Shown here: positions 23,206 to 32,649 of the stretch, piece after piece
How the letters are laid out: each line of letters begins with the position of its first letter
Numbering within the stretch: the stretch's first letter is position 1
Assembly (NCBI GenBank): GCA_009773315.1
Contig: WRPE01000014.1
Coordinates: 1 to 60,979, forward strand
Direction: 5' to 3'
Source of the DNA: Syntrophaceae bacterium
GTDB taxonomy: Bacteria > Desulfobacterota > Syntrophia > Syntrophales > Smithellaceae
Length of the DNA stretch: 60,979 nucleotides
Notes under the pieces: generated by a model
What the model was told of the DNA's origin: nothing
The model's database searches: none
What the model saw: only the letters and a program-made list of their open reading frames with translations
Program-made: the position numbers and the translations under genes

Positions 23206-25647
23206 ATGTTTAAGACCAAGCGAAGTATTTGGACATTTTTACTGAGCAGTTTGATGTTCCTGCTCATGGCCGGCACAGCTTTTGCCGGTGAAGCAAATAT
23301 CAAGCTACCCGATTTGACCCAAATTACCTTTTTGGGCGGATCCCTGACAGGGATGACGATCCTTAATGTCGGCTTGATTATCTGTTTGATTGGTATAGCA
23401 TTCGGCATCCTGCAGTACGTTCAGACGAAAAACCTGCCCGCGCACAAGGCCATGCTGGATGTGTCCCAGACGATTTGGGAAACCTGCAAAACCTATTTGT
23501 TCCAGCAGGGCAAATTTCTCATCGCTTTGTGGGTTTTGATCGCTGTTTGTATGATTTACTATTTCGGCTTTCTGGAGCATATGCCTGTATCGAGCGTCAT
23601 CATCATCCTGATCGCCTCGATTATCGGTATTCTAGGATCCTATGTGGTTGCGTGGTTCGGTATTCGCATCAACACAGTGGCCAACTCCCGCGCCGCTTTT
23701 TCATCACTGAGTGGTGATCCCCTCAATATCGTGAACATCTGTCTGCGTTCCGGTATGAGCGTTGGCCTTCTGCTGGTCAGCATCGAACTGTTCTTCATGA
23801 TCATCATTCTGGCCTACATTCCTACGAACTTGGCCGGTGCCTGTTTCATCGGGTTTGCCATTGGTGAATCTCTGGGCGCTTCCGTGCTGCGTATCTGCGG
23901 CGGTATCTTCACCAAGATTGCCGACATTGGTTCCGACTTGATGAAAATCGTCTTCCATCTTCCCGAAGACGATCCGAAAAACCCCGGAGTTATTGCCGAT
24001 TGTACCGGCGACAATGCGGGCGACAGCGTTGGTCCCACGGCAGATGGTTTTGAAACCTATGGCGTGACCGGCGTTGCCTTAATCGTTTTCCTGGCTCTGG
24101 CGCTGGCTTCCACCCCTGAAATGGGCGGCAGGCTCATTATCTGGATTTTCGCCATGAGAATCCTGATGATCCTCACATCGCTTGTTTCCTACTTTATCAA
24201 TGACGGGATCAGCAAGGCTGCTTTTGCCGGTAAGAAAGAATTCAATTTTGAACATCCGTTAACCAATCTGGTTTGGATCACTTCGATCGTTTCCATCATT
24301 ATTACCTTTGTTGCCAGCTACTTTCTGCTGGGCGATCTGGCGGATGCAAAGTATGCCGGCCTCTGGTGGGCTCTGGCCATCATCATCAGCTGCGGAACCA
24401 TCGCCGGCGCGTTGATTCCGGAATTCACCAAAATTTTCACCAGCACGTCGTCACGTCACTGCGAAGAAGTTGTGAACGCCTCCAGGCAGGGCGGCGCTTC
24501 TTTGAACATCCTTTCCGGTCTGGTTGCCGGTAACTTCTCCGCTTTCTGGCTGGGGATGGTGATCCTGGCTCTGATGTTTGTCGCATATATAGTATCGACA
24601 CACGCAGCCATCATGGCGATTATGCCCGCGGCATTCAGCTTTGCCGCGCCCGTGTTTGCTTTCGGTCTGGTGGCTTTCGGTTTCCTGGGCATGGGCCCTG
24701 TGACCATCGCCGTGGACAGCTTCGGACCGGTTTCCGACAACGCGCAGTCGATTTACGAGTTGTCCTTGATTGAGTCGCGTCCCGATGCGAAAGACGTTGT
24801 GAAAAAACATTACGGCATTGCCCCTGATTTTGCACTGGCCAAGCACTTCCTGGAATCTGCAGACGGGGCGGGAAATACTTTTAAAGCAACAGCCAAGCCC
24901 GTGTTGATCGGTACAGCCGTTGTCGGTGCCACCACCATGGTGTTTGCCACCATCATTTTGCTCGAGGGCGTTTACGGGCAGGTGGTCAGCAGACTGTCTC
25001 TGGTGCAGCCGGAAATCATCCTGGGCCTGCTGGCTGGCGGTTCCGTAATTTACTGGTTCACCGGCGCCTCTATTCAGGCGGTTGTTACCGGTGCTTATCA
25101 GGCTGTTGTGTTCATTAAGAAGAACATCAAACTGGACAAAAAAGAAGCCTCGATTGAAGATTCCAAGGAAGTCGTCAAGATTTGTACCCAGTATGCACAA
25201 AAGGGTATGATCAATATCTTCATCGTGATCTTCTTTATGACCCTGGCCCTGTCGTTCTTCAACCCCTACTTCTTCATCGGTTACCTGATCGGCATCGCCT
25301 TCTTCGGTCTGTTCCAGGCGATCTTCATGGCCAATGCCGGCGGTTGCTGGGATAATGGCAAGAAGATTGTTGAAGTGGACCTCAAGCAGAAAAACACCCC
25401 GTTGCATGAAGCGGCTGTCGTAGGCGACACCGTCGGCGATCCCTTCAAAGATACGTCTTCGGTTTCTTTGAACCCGATCATCAAATTCACAACCCTGTTT
25501 GGTCTCTTGGCTGTTGAAATCGCCGTCACCATGGCAAACAAGAATTTGAAACTCGGACTGGCTATTGTATTCCTGCTGATCGCTCTGGTTTTCGTGTATC
25601 GTTCTTTCTACAGCATGAGAATCTCCAGCGAAAAACTGGGTGACTAA
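23206..25647 (+). CDS. hppA: Membrane proton-pumping pyrophosphatase (K+-independent type)
   Basis: An 813-residue, about 16-helix integral membrane protein that couples PPi hydrolysis to ion pumping. It begins with a signal-like segment (residues 1-27). Catalytic motifs include DDPKNPGVIADCTGDNAGD and, near the C-terminus, VGDTVGDPFKDTSSVSLNP. The motif GNTFKATAKP places Lys where K+-dependent enzymes have Ala (GNTTAA), which predicts a K+-independent H+ pump. AAGGAGG precedes the ATG, 4 bp after pth. Such pumps are common in energy-limited syntrophs. A terminator follows. Confidence 0.95.
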   Translation: MFKTKRSIWTFLLSSLMFLLMAGTAFAGEANIKLPDLTQITFLGGSLTGMTILNVGLIICLIGIAFGILQYVQTKNLPAHKAMLDVSQTIWETCKTYLFQQGKFLIALWVLIAVCMIYYFGFLEHMPVSSVIIILIASIIGILGSYVVAWFGIRINTVANSRAAFSSLSGDPLNIVNICLRSGMSVGLLLVSIELFFMIIILAYIPTNLAGACFIGFAIGESLGASVLRICGGIFTKIADIGSDLMKIVFHLPEDDPKNPGVIADCTGDNAGDSVGPTADGFETYGVTGVALIVFLALALASTPEMGGRLIIWIFAMRILMILTSLVSYFINDGISKAAFAGKKEFNFEHPLTNLVWITSIVSIIITFVASYFLLGDLADAKYAGLWWALAIIISCGTIAGALIPEFTKIFTSTSSRHCEEVVNASRQGGASLNILSGLVAGNFSAFWLGMVILALMFVAYIVSTHAAIMAIMPAAFSFAAPVFAFGLVAFGFLGMGPVTIAVDSFGPVSDNAQSIYELSLIESRPDAKDVVKKHYGIAPDFALAKHFLESADGAGNTFKATAKPVLIGTAVVGATTMVFATIILLEGVYGQVVSRLSLVQPEIILGLLAGGSVIYWFTGASIQAVVTGAYQAVVFIKKNIKLDKKEASIEDSKEVVKICTQYAQKGMINIFIVIFFMTLALSFFNPYFFIGYLIGIAFFGLFQAIFMANAGGCWDNGKKIVEVDLKQKNTPLHEAAVVGDTVGDPFKDTSSVSLNPIIKFTTLFGLLAVEIAVTMANKNLKLGLAIVFLLIALVFVYRSFYSMRISSEKLGD

Positions 25648-25667
25648 ACAGTCTCATCTTTAACGTC

Positions 25668-25701
25668 AAAAAGGCGCTCCCGAAATGGAGCGCCTTTTTT
25701 T
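25668..25701 (+). terminator. Intrinsic terminator of hppA
   Basis: GGCGCTCC (25673-25680) pairs with GGAGCGCC (25687-25694) around 6 nt, with an A-run upstream and seven Ts downstream. The flanking A/T runs could make it bidirectional, also ending minus-strand transcription from purD. Confidence 0.9.
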
Positions 25702-25702
25702 A

Positions 25703-25742
25703 GTGCGCCCGGCAGGGCGCACAGACTTGGTGGTGCAAGTCA
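25703..25742 (+). mobile_element. Remnant of the 5' end of a group II intron (class C-like)
   Basis: It starts GTGCGCCC-GGCA-GGGCGCAC, followed by a second small hairpin GACTTG...CAAGTC containing GGTGCAAGTC. This resembles the GUGYG 5' end and domain I start of bacterial group II introns. It lies 1 bp after the U-run of a terminator, the preferred insertion position of class C introns. No domain V or reverse transcriptase follows, so only a 5' fragment of about 40 nt is recognisable. Confidence 0.45.
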
Positions 25743-25794
25743 GTGTTGATAGGCGTCAATATTTTTTTATGCGTCCAGCCTGCTGTTTATAAAA

Positions 25795-27123
25795 TTAAGA
25801 TTTCCGTATCTTCTTCATATGATCAATACGTTTTTGAATGAGCGTGTTCGTGCCGATATCTTCGCGGTAGGCCACGGGGCCTTTAACGGCTTTGACGCCT
25901 GTCTCGGCGATCTTGCGAGCCTCTTCCAGATTGTCGGCAATGCCGACAATACCGATGGCGCGTGATGAACTCAAGTACAGACCATCTTCTTTTTTATCGA
26001 CGGAGGAATAGTAAAGCCTGGCCTTTCCCACGTCGCCCACTTCAATCTTGTCGCATGACGAGGCCGCGTCGGGATGATCGGTGGGGAGACCGTAGCCTTT
26101 GGGTACAACGTATTTGCAGACGGTAGCCTTCGGTTCAAATTCAATTTTTAATTGATCCAATGTGCCGGCGATGATGTGCCGGCAGATTTCGACAAAATCC
26201 GTTTTCAAAAGCGGCAGGATATTCATGGCCTCGGGGTCGCCGAAACGCGCGTTATATTCCAGAAGCTTTGTGCCGTTTTTGGTGGCGATGAATCCGCCGT
26301 ACATGACACCTTTGTAAAAGCTACCGGTTTCTTTCCAAAGCGCCGCTGCGACTTGCCTTGTGATTTCCAGGCCATCCTCAACATCCTGAGGTTTTAAAAA
26401 AGGCATGCTGTGATCAGGCAGGGAATAAGAGCCCATACCGCCGGTATTGGGGCCGCGGTCGCCGTCAAATCGTCTTTTGTGATCCTGTACCAGCGGTGTA
26501 CCTACAATGGTTTTACCATCACACAGGCATTGCAATGAAAATTCTTCACCGTCGAATTTCTCCTCGACAATCACGGAAGAGGTTTCCTGCAAAATCTGCT
26601 GGCATAATTTCAACGCCTCTGCCTTGGTTGTAAAATGGTCATCTTGCACTAGAACGCCTTTGCCACCGGTCAGACCATCCGGCTTGAGAACGATGCCTTC
26701 CAATTTGTTCAGGAAATCTTCTACACCGTCCATACTCATAAATACATTGAATTGCGGATTGCCGGGAATTTTATATTTGCTGACCAGATTCCGGGTGAAC
26801 GATTTGGACGTTTCCAGCCGCGCCAGGCTTTTGTTAGGGCCGACGGCCGGAATGCCGCAGGCGGTCAGCGCATCGACGACGCCGTTGTTCAGCGGATCTT
26901 CCGGGCCGATCACGGCGAACTCTATTTTGCTCTCCGTTGCAAAGCCGGTAATCGCCGCCAGGTCTGAATAGCCACCGAGTTTGATTTTTTCTGAGAGGGA
27001 CGTGATTCCCGGGTTATTGGCTTTCATAAACGAAAACAGGCGCGGATTATACTGGGATCGTGAAATGGCTTCGGCCATCGCGTGTTCTCGCGCGCCGTTT
27101 CCGACAAGTAATATGTTAGGCAT
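25795..27123 (-). CDS. purD: Phosphoribosylamine-glycine ligase
   Basis: ATP-grasp enzyme that makes GAR in purine synthesis. MPNILLVGNGAREHAMAEAI is the typical N-terminus. FVKPDGL-type motif appears as IVLKPDGLTGGKGVLV, and the ATP-grasp core includes EEFSLQCLCDG and YNARFGDPEAMNILPLL. Start at ATG 27123 with GGAG 7 nt upstream; the TTG at 27129 is less likely. Length 442 aa is normal. Confidence 0.95.
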   Translation of the reverse strand: MPNILLVGNGAREHAMAEAISRSQYNPRLFSFMKANNPGITSLSEKIKLGGYSDLAAITGFATESKIEFAVIGPEDPLNNGVVDALTACGIPAVGPNKSLARLETSKSFTRNLVSKYKIPGNPQFNVFMSMDGVEDFLNKLEGIVLKPDGLTGGKGVLVQDDHFTTKAEALKLCQQILQETSSVIVEEKFDGEEFSLQCLCDGKTIVGTPLVQDHKRRFDGDRGPNTGGMGSYSLPDHSMPFLKPQDVEDGLEITRQVAAALWKETGSFYKGVMYGGFIATKNGTKLLEYNARFGDPEAMNILPLLKTDFVEICRHIIAGTLDQLKIEFEPKATVCKYVVPKGYGLPTDHPDAASSCDKIEVGDVGKARLYYSSVDKKEDGLYLSSSRAIGIVGIADNLEEARKIAETGVKAVKGPVAYREDIGTNTLIQKRIDHMKKIRKS

Positions 27124-27286
27124 GGTCAATCTCCTGCATTAGTTTTATGTCATCACGGCTGTCTCAATAACGGAAAAAAATGTTTTAGTCAAATGGAAGG
27201 AGCGGCATGCCGCATTGCTGTCCCGGAAACACTGTATCTTTTTTTCATGTAATCTGATAAATTGATTGATATCAATAATAGCAATA

Positions 27287-28574
27287 ATGAGGTTTGACAG
27301 GTTGGTTCCGAGTTCTGATATTATCGTTCTACTGATTCTTTTTTTATTTTCCGGTTTTTTTTCATCGGCGGAAGCAGCGCTACTTTCGCTTTCGGATTTA
27401 CATCTGCATAAGATGAAATCGGATAACTATCCCTTTATGAATTCCGTGTTGAAATTGCTGGAAAATCCAAGGCGTCTGCTCATTACGGTGGTTACCAGCA
27501 ATGAAGCCGTTAATATCAGCATTTCCATTTTGGCGGCTTCTCTGTTTATCAGTTTGTTCGGCGTCAATGGTCAGTGGATTTCCATCATCGTGACTTCGAT
27601 TGTGCTTTTCCTGGCAGGTGAAGCCATCCCGAAAACATTTGGCGTCACCTATCCGATGCAGGTATCGTCGGCTGTATCGCCCCTGTTGCTCATTATTTCC
27701 CGGCCTGGAATTTCCGATTGTTACCGCTCTGGAAAAAACGCCCGGATTGATTTTAAAACGCCTAGATAAGCGAAAAACCCGGGATACGGATGTTTTAATG
27801 GAGGACGAATTCAAACACCTGATTGATGCCGGTAGCCGGGAAGGCGTTGTGGATGAATCGCAGAAAGAACTTATCAAAACAATCTTTGAATCGGGCGACC
27901 GGCCGGTGACGGATATCATGATCCCCCGTGTGGAAATGTTTTGTCTTTCTTCCGACATGAAGGCTTCGGCCATTGTCCGGGAGGTTGTTCGCGGCCGGTA
28001 CGAGTGAGTCCCCATTTATCGGGATGACCGCGATAACATCATCGGTATCCTCTTTGCCCGCGATTTACTCAATGACGCCTTACGCGCGCAGGTTGCGGTC
28101 TCCATCGAGAAACTGCTGGCTAAACCTTATTTTGTCCCGGAGGGCAAAACCATTAACGGTCTGCTTCATGATTTTCAGGAAAAATCGATCCAGATCGCTA
28201 TCGTGGTGGATGAGTATGGTGGGGTGTCCGGCCTGGTGACACTGGAGGATATTCTGGAGCATTTATTTGAAGAGGCTTACGGTGAAGATGAACCAGCAAA
28301 CTGTGGGTGCGATATTCTGGATGAGAACACGATGCTTGTTCCCGGCAAGATGGAGATGGAGCAGCTAAACGATCTGCTGCAAGCCTCTTTACCGCAGGAT
28401 GAATTCGATACCATCGGTGGCTTTGTTCTGCATTTGTTCGGGAAGATGCCGGAGCGCAGCGAAACCATACATTTTGAAAATTATGATTTCCGCATTGAGA
28501 GTATCGGCAGAACCAGGATACTTAAAATTCGAATTGAAAAAGAAAAGCAAACACAGACGGTGATTGAAGAGTGA
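27287..28574 (+). pseudogene. Disrupted CNNM/CorC (DUF21-CBS) transporter gene
   Basis: A hemolysin-C/CorC family gene broken twice. The first part (to about 27700) encodes the DUF21 membrane domain (FFSSAEAALLSLSDLHL, then NEAVNISISILAASLF). Near TTTCCCGG (27697-27703) one extra base shifts the frame; reading then continues as LEFPIVTALEKTPG and DRPVTDIMIPRVEMF in the new frame. At 28005-28007 an in-frame TGA falls in RGRYE-stop-VPIYRDD, where CGA (Arg) would fit. Past it the CBS pair (IVVDEYGGVSGLVTLEDILEHLFEE) and the CorC_HlyC tail are intact to 28574. Two lesions argue for decay, although an assembly error is possible for the indel. Confidence 0.75.
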
Positions 28575-29869
28575 GCCTTTATTTGATTATTGCAGTCATA
28601 GTTCTTTGCCTGATTCTGGAGGCTTTATATTCCGGAGGAGAGGTTGCTTTATTTTCCGCCGACATCAACAAAATAAAATATTACGCACGACGGGGATCGC
28701 GAGCCGCTATGCAGGTTGTCAAATTAAAGGAACATCCCGGATGGTTTATTTCCACCGCGCTCATCGGCACGAATCTGGCAATTATTATCGCCTCCACACT
28801 GGGCACGGGTCTTTTGATTCAATATTTCGGCATCCAACGCGGTGAGCAAATTGCTTTTCTGGTCATGCTGCCGACCTTGTTTGTCATCATTATCATCCGC
28901 AGCATCTTCCAGCACTATCCGGAGTTGATGGCGATTAAGGTAGCCCATTTTATCCGTTTTTCATCGCTTGTCTTTTATCCGTTGACTTATTTTATTGCGG
29001 CGATATCCAGAGGTGCGGTCAATATTTCCTTTGATCAAAAGGTGAAGCAGTCCTCCTACATCACCAAAGAAGGCTTAAAATATATATTGGTAGAAAAGAC
29101 AGAGGGCAGCGATATTTTAACAACGGAAAAAGAGATGGTCAGTCGTGTTTTTGGTTTTTCCGAACTCACGGCAGAAAAAATCATGGTGCCTATCTCCGCT
29201 TTGACGGCCTTGCCGCAAACGATGAAGATCGAAGAAGCGGCCCGCGTTGTCGCGGCCAAAAAATATATGCGCATTCCCGTCTATTCGGATACGGTTTACA
29301 ATATTGTCGGTATTTTGCATTATTTTGATCTTCTGGATATGTTATTGAAGCAACAGCAAACGCCGGCGGGGGCTTCCAGCGCGGCTACGGTGGCCGGTTG
29401 CATGCGGACGGATGTTTTTTATGTTCCGGAAACGAAAAAGGCCGGACCGCTTTTGATGGATATGCAAAGAAAACACGAGCACATGGGCGTGGTTGTTGAT
29501 GAGTACGGTGGCGCGGTCGGCATTGTCACCATGGAGGATATCGGGGAGGAAATTGTTGGAAGCATCGATGAGCAATATAACAAGGGTGAAAAACTTTATA
29601 AAAAGATGGTACCCGGCCGGTATTTGATCAATGGCCGGATGAAAATTGATGATATAAATCAAATCTTATTGACAAAGCTGCCTGAAGGAAACTATGAAAC
29701 TCTTGGCGGTTTTCTGATACAGCAGGCGGGAAGGATTCCCCTCAGTCGGGAAAGGCCTGATTTCGACGGCACAACCTTTATTATAGAAAATGCCGATCAG
29801 AAATCCATTCGGGAAGTTCTGGTCATTTTCCCGCCGCAGGTTGAGAGACCGCAAACGCAAATGGTGTGA
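28571..29869 (+). CDS. CNNM/CorC-family transporter (DUF21-CBS-CorC_HlyC)
   Basis: A 432-residue intact paralogue of the broken gene just upstream. Residues 1-190 form the DUF21 membrane domain with about four helices ([21 protein letters not shown] at the start). Two CBS motifs follow ([40 protein letters not shown]), and a C-terminal CorC_HlyC domain begins near residue 345. The family is linked to Mg2+/Co2+ efflux. Start GTG 28571 overlaps the preceding stop (GTGA). Confidence 0.87.
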   Translation: MSLYLIIAVIVLCLILEALYSGGEVALFSADINKIKYYARRGSRAAMQVVKLKEHPGWFISTALIGTNLAIIIASTLGTGLLIQYFGIQRGEQIAFLVMLPTLFVIIIIRSIFQHYPELMAIKVAHFIRFSSLVFYPLTYFIAAISRGAVNISFDQKVKQSSYITKEGLKYILVEKTEGSDILTTEKEMVSRVFGFSELTAEKIMVPISALTALPQTMKIEEAARVVAAKKYMRIPVYSDTVYNIVGILHYFDLLDMLLKQQQTPAGASSAATVAGCMRTDVFYVPETKKAGPLLMDMQRKHEHMGVVVDEYGGAVGIVTMEDIGEEIVGSIDEQYNKGEKLYKKMVPGRYLINGRMKIDDINQILLTKLPEGNYETLGGFLIQQAGRIPLSRERPDFDGTTFIIENADQKSIREVLVIFPPQVERPQTQMV

Positions 29870-29880
29870 GGTGAAAGTAA

Positions 29881-30639
29881 TTGGTAAAAAACATGGAATT
29901 TTACGCGCTCATTTTAGCGGCAGGGCGGGGCACCCGCATGAAATCAGACATGGCCAAAGTGCTTCATGTCCTCAACGGCAAGCCGCTCTTATATTATTCA
30001 TTAGAAGCGGCGCGCAAGTCGGGAGCGCGGAAAATTGTTGTCATTATTGGCCATCAATCGGACAAAGTACGGGAAGCATTTCCCGATTTGGATTTGGTCT
30101 TTGTGGAACAAATGCCGCAACTGGGAACAGGCCACGCTGTCATGCAGGCCAAGGAGGCTCTTTGCGACTACAAAGGTTTGACGGTTATTCTCTGTGGTGA
30201 TGTGCCGCTTCTGAAGCCGGAAACGATCCGGTCGTTGATCAATCACCATCAAGACGCGCAGGCCTTGGTGACCGTACTGACCACCGAGCCGCCCGGACCT
30301 CATGCCTACGGCCGCATTGTGAAAAACCATCTCGGCGACATCCTGAAGATTGTTGAGCATAGAGACGCCACCGAAGCTGAAAGAAAAATTCTGGAAATCA
30401 ATACGGGCATATATTGCGTCGATACACCGTTTCTGTTTGCCGCGCTGGCCCAGGTTAAGAACGATAATCAGCAGAAAGAATATTATCTGACCGATATCGT
30501 GGAAATCGCCCGGCGGGAGGGAAGGAAGGTCCATGCCTGTTTGACAGTGGATTATGTTGAAGTGATGGGTATCAATACCCTCGAAGAACTGGCCAGAGCA
30601 GGTGAGTATCTTCGGAAGTCAATGTCCGGTCAGGTTTGA
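29881..30639 (+). CDS. GlmU-type nucleotidyltransferase domain protein, lacking the acetyltransferase domain
   Basis: A 252-residue Rossmann nucleotidyltransferase. LILAAGRGTRMKSDMAKVLH is the UTP-binding signature of GlmU, followed by QLGTGHAVMQA, VILCGDVPLL (metal-binding Asp) and NTGIYCVD. The left-handed beta-helix acetyltransferase half of GlmU (about 200 aa) is absent, and the frame ends normally after GINTLEELARA. It probably transfers UMP to GlcNAc-1-P or a related sugar phosphate. TTG 29881 has GAGGTG 8 nt upstream; ATG 29893 is the alternative. Confidence 0.85.
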   Translation: MVKNMEFYALILAAGRGTRMKSDMAKVLHVLNGKPLLYYSLEAARKSGARKIVVIIGHQSDKVREAFPDLDLVFVEQMPQLGTGHAVMQAKEALCDYKGLTVILCGDVPLLKPETIRSLINHHQDAQALVTVLTTEPPGPHAYGRIVKNHLGDILKIVEHRDATEAERKILEINTGIYCVDTPFLFAALAQVKNDNQQKEYYLTDIVEIARREGRKVHACLTVDYVEVMGINTLEELARAGEYLRKSMSGQV

Positions 30640-30642
30640 TTT

Positions 30643-31632
30643 GTGTCCAATATCATCCATCTCCTTCAAGGTAAATCGCTGCTCGCACCGCTGGCGGGTA
30701 TTACCAATTTGCCATTTCGGCTGATTGCCCGTGAGTTCGGTTGTGACCTGTGCTTTACCGAGATGATCAGCGCCAACGGCCTGATTCGGGAATCAGCAAA
30801 AACAGTTGAATATTTAGAAACTTGCCCGGAGGATCAGCCACTGGGTGTTCAGTTATTTGGGGCTGATCCCGATATTATGGCGCAGGCGGCGGCTATTGTT
30901 GCAGGATGCCATCCGGACTTCATCGACATTAATATGGGCTGCCCGGTCAGAAAAGTCGTCAAAACCGGTTCCGGTGCCATGCTGATGAAAGCCCCCATCC
31001 TTGCCGGTCGTATCATTGCAGCTGTTGTCAAATCGGTAAATGTGCCCGTTACGGTCAAGATCCGTTCCGGGTGGAGTCGCAGTTCTATCAATGCCGCAGC
31101 AATGGCGTGCATTGCCGAGGATTCCGGGGCAGCGGCGATCATTGTTCATGGCCGGACGGCCGATCAAGGGTTTTCCGGTCACGCCGACTGGGGTGTCATT
31201 GCGCAGGTCAAAAGCGCCGTTAAAATCCCAGTTATCGGCAACGGTGACATTTGGCAACCCGAGGATGCTTTTAAAATGCGCACCCAGACCGGTTGCGACG
31301 CGGTGATGGTAGGTCGGGGTGCTTTAGGAAATCCATGGATATTTTTGGGAATTAATCAATTATCTTCGGGTTTTCCGTCCAATTGCCATCCTTCCCTGCC
31401 CGAGCGGCATGCTATCATTAAAAAACACTGGGAAATGGAAACGCATTATTGCGGCAGGCGAATTGCAAACCGGTCTTTTCGCAAACATTTACTCTGGTAT
31501 ACCAAGGGATTGGCTGGTTCAGGCCGGTTCAGGGAGATCGTAGGAAAAATGACGGACAGCGATGCGATGTTGTCGGAATTGGACAGGTATTTTCAATCGC
31601 TTGCAGAGTCGCAAACCAAAATAATGGCTTGA
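30643..31632 (+). CDS. dusB: tRNA-dihydrouridine synthase (DusB-like)
   Basis: FMN enzyme that reduces specific uridines in the tRNA D-loop. LLAPLAGITNLPFRLIAREFG, FTEMISANGL, NMGCPVRKVVKTGSGAML (catalytic Cys), HGRTADQGFSGHADW and VMVGRGALGNPW match DusB. 329 aa. The start is GTG 30643, 3 nt after the preceding gene. The stop codon overlaps the TTGACA of the next promoter. Confidence 0.92.
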   Translation: MSNIIHLLQGKSLLAPLAGITNLPFRLIAREFGCDLCFTEMISANGLIRESAKTVEYLETCPEDQPLGVQLFGADPDIMAQAAAIVAGCHPDFIDINMGCPVRKVVKTGSGAMLMKAPILAGRIIAAVVKSVNVPVTVKIRSGWSRSSINAAAMACIAEDSGAAAIIVHGRTADQGFSGHADWGVIAQVKSAVKIPVIGNGDIWQPEDAFKMRTQTGCDAVMVGRGALGNPWIFLGINQLSSGFPSNCHPSLPERHAIIKKHWEMETHYCGRRIANRSFRKHLLWYTKGLAGSGRFREIVGKMTDSDAMLSELDRYFQSLAESQTKIMA

Positions 31633-31657
31633 CATTCCATAAATGAATTGGCATAAA
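31629..31657 (+). promoter_or_regulatory. Sigma-70 promoter for zapB-zapA(-6S RNA)
   Basis: A perfect TTGACA (31629-31634), a 17-bp spacer and CATAAA (31652-31657), about 60 bp ahead of zapB. Confidence 0.5.
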
Positions 31658-31718
31658 TAAAAACAAATTTAAAGCAGTGTCATTGGCGGTACATTCTGAA
31701 AAAAGGGTTGAATCAAAC

Positions 31719-31949
31719 ATGGAAATCGTTAAATTTACAGAGCTTGAAGATAAAATTAAGCATATCGTCAGTGAACAGGTTTTCTCAAGAAAACAGATTT
31801 TAATTTTGGAGGAAGCGTTAAAAAATAAAGAATTGGAGATAGAACAGTTACAAAGCAAAGTTAGGGTATTAGATGAGGAAAGGAACAGCGTACGCGCGAG
31901 GGTGGATTCACTGCTTGATTTACTTGCAGATATAGAAGTGGTAAAATAA
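31719..31949 (+). CDS. zapB: Cell division protein ZapB (coiled coil)
   Basis: A 76-residue protein that is almost entirely one coiled coil, with heptads from LEDKIKHIV to LLDLLADIE. It is placed directly before zapA, as in other Proteobacteria where ZapB bridges ZapA-FtsZ to the nucleoid terminus. ATG 31719 gives the normal family length. An upstream GTG (31677) would add 14 residues with no coiled-coil character. Similarity is structural, so the name relies partly on context. Confidence 0.7.
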   Translation: MEIVKFTELEDKIKHIVSEQVFSRKQILILEEALKNKELEIEQLQSKVRVLDEERNSVRARVDSLLDLLADIEVVK

Positions 31950-31967
31950 TCTTCCAAGGCGTTGAAT

Positions 31968-32246
31968 TTGAAAAAGCGTTATGACATTAAAGTCTTAGGA
32001 CAGGAACTTGCGGTTTTGAGTGATGCGGAAGATGAACAGGTGGCCAAGGTTGTCCGGTTTGTCAATGAAAAAATGGAAGATATTGTCCGATCCAGTGATG
32101 AACTCCGTATATTGGATGTGGCTATCTTGGCAGCTTTGAACATTACAGAAGATCTTATAAAATTAAAGGGAGTTAATCAGGATCTGTGCGAACAGCTTAC
32201 GCATCGATCTGAAAAATTAATTCAACTTATTGAAAACGCAAGTTAA
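31968..32246 (+). CDS. zapA: Cell division protein ZapA
   Basis: A 92-residue FtsZ-ring stabiliser. KKRYDIKVLGQELAVLSDAEDEQVAKVVRFVNEKM is the ZapA globular head and the rest is the dimerising coiled coil. No ATG is available; TTG 31968 puts KKRYD right after the start as in homologues, and TTG 31962 is the alternative. AAGG lies 8 nt before 31968. The 6S RNA follows 12 bp later, as in gammaproteobacteria. Confidence 0.85.
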   Translation: MKKRYDIKVLGQELAVLSDAEDEQVAKVVRFVNEKMEDIVRSSDELRILDVAILAALNITEDLIKLKGVNQDLCEQLTHRSEKLIQLIENAS

Positions 32247-32258
32247 TTGAAATATTTT

Positions 32259-32452
32259 ACCCCTGCGATGTGCGTGATTGTCATTTGTTTTTGAGCCAAC
32301 ACTTTGAACCTGGGGCCTATACTTGTTTGCGGTGAGCATGTCCGCCTTTCCCGCTGGTCGGGTGGCAGAAAGCCTGAAACAAACAACACCGGGCGCCCAC
32401 TTTTTTAAAAAGGTTCAAAATCGTGATTAACACGGCATAGGCGGGGATTTTT
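32259..32452 (+). ncRNA. ssrS: 6S RNA (SsrS)
   Basis: About 190 nt between zapA and rny. The centre contains GCGGTGAGCATGTCCGCC, then AGAAAGCCTGAAACAAACAA, closely matching the conserved central-bubble strand of E. coli 6S RNA (GGUGAGCAUGCUCGG...AGAAGCCUUAAAAC). The ends pair: CCCC (32260-32263) with GGGG (32443-32446), then TGC/GCA and GTG/CAC, followed by a U-run. 6S RNA mimics an open promoter and binds housekeeping RNA polymerase holoenzyme. Ends are approximate. Confidence 0.85.
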
Positions 32453-32649
32453 ATTGATCCTGCCCTCCTTTTCTCTATCAACATACATTTAACAATTATA
32501 ATGCGCCATGAATCCTTCGGCAAAGTTGCTGATCAGTGTTTGCCGGAAGGTTTAAATATAATCCTGTTGAAGCTTTCTGTCTGATTATTCTGGCAAAAGC
32601 AGTTCATTAAGACAGTTTATTCAATGGGATAAAAGAGGAGGGAATCATC

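Noticed and set aside
24451-25407. 318-codon minus-strand frame opposite hppA
   Set aside because: Shadow of a strongly conserved membrane-protein gene; its composition (His/Gln/Asp-rich) is the antisense of hydrophobic codons.
28005-28007. In-frame TGA as a selenocysteine codon in the CNNM/CorC gene
   Set aside because: The position corresponds to an Arg/Ser in a CBS-linked loop, not a redox cysteine, and the downstream hairpin lacks a convincing SECIS loop. The gene also has a separate frameshift, so decay is simpler.
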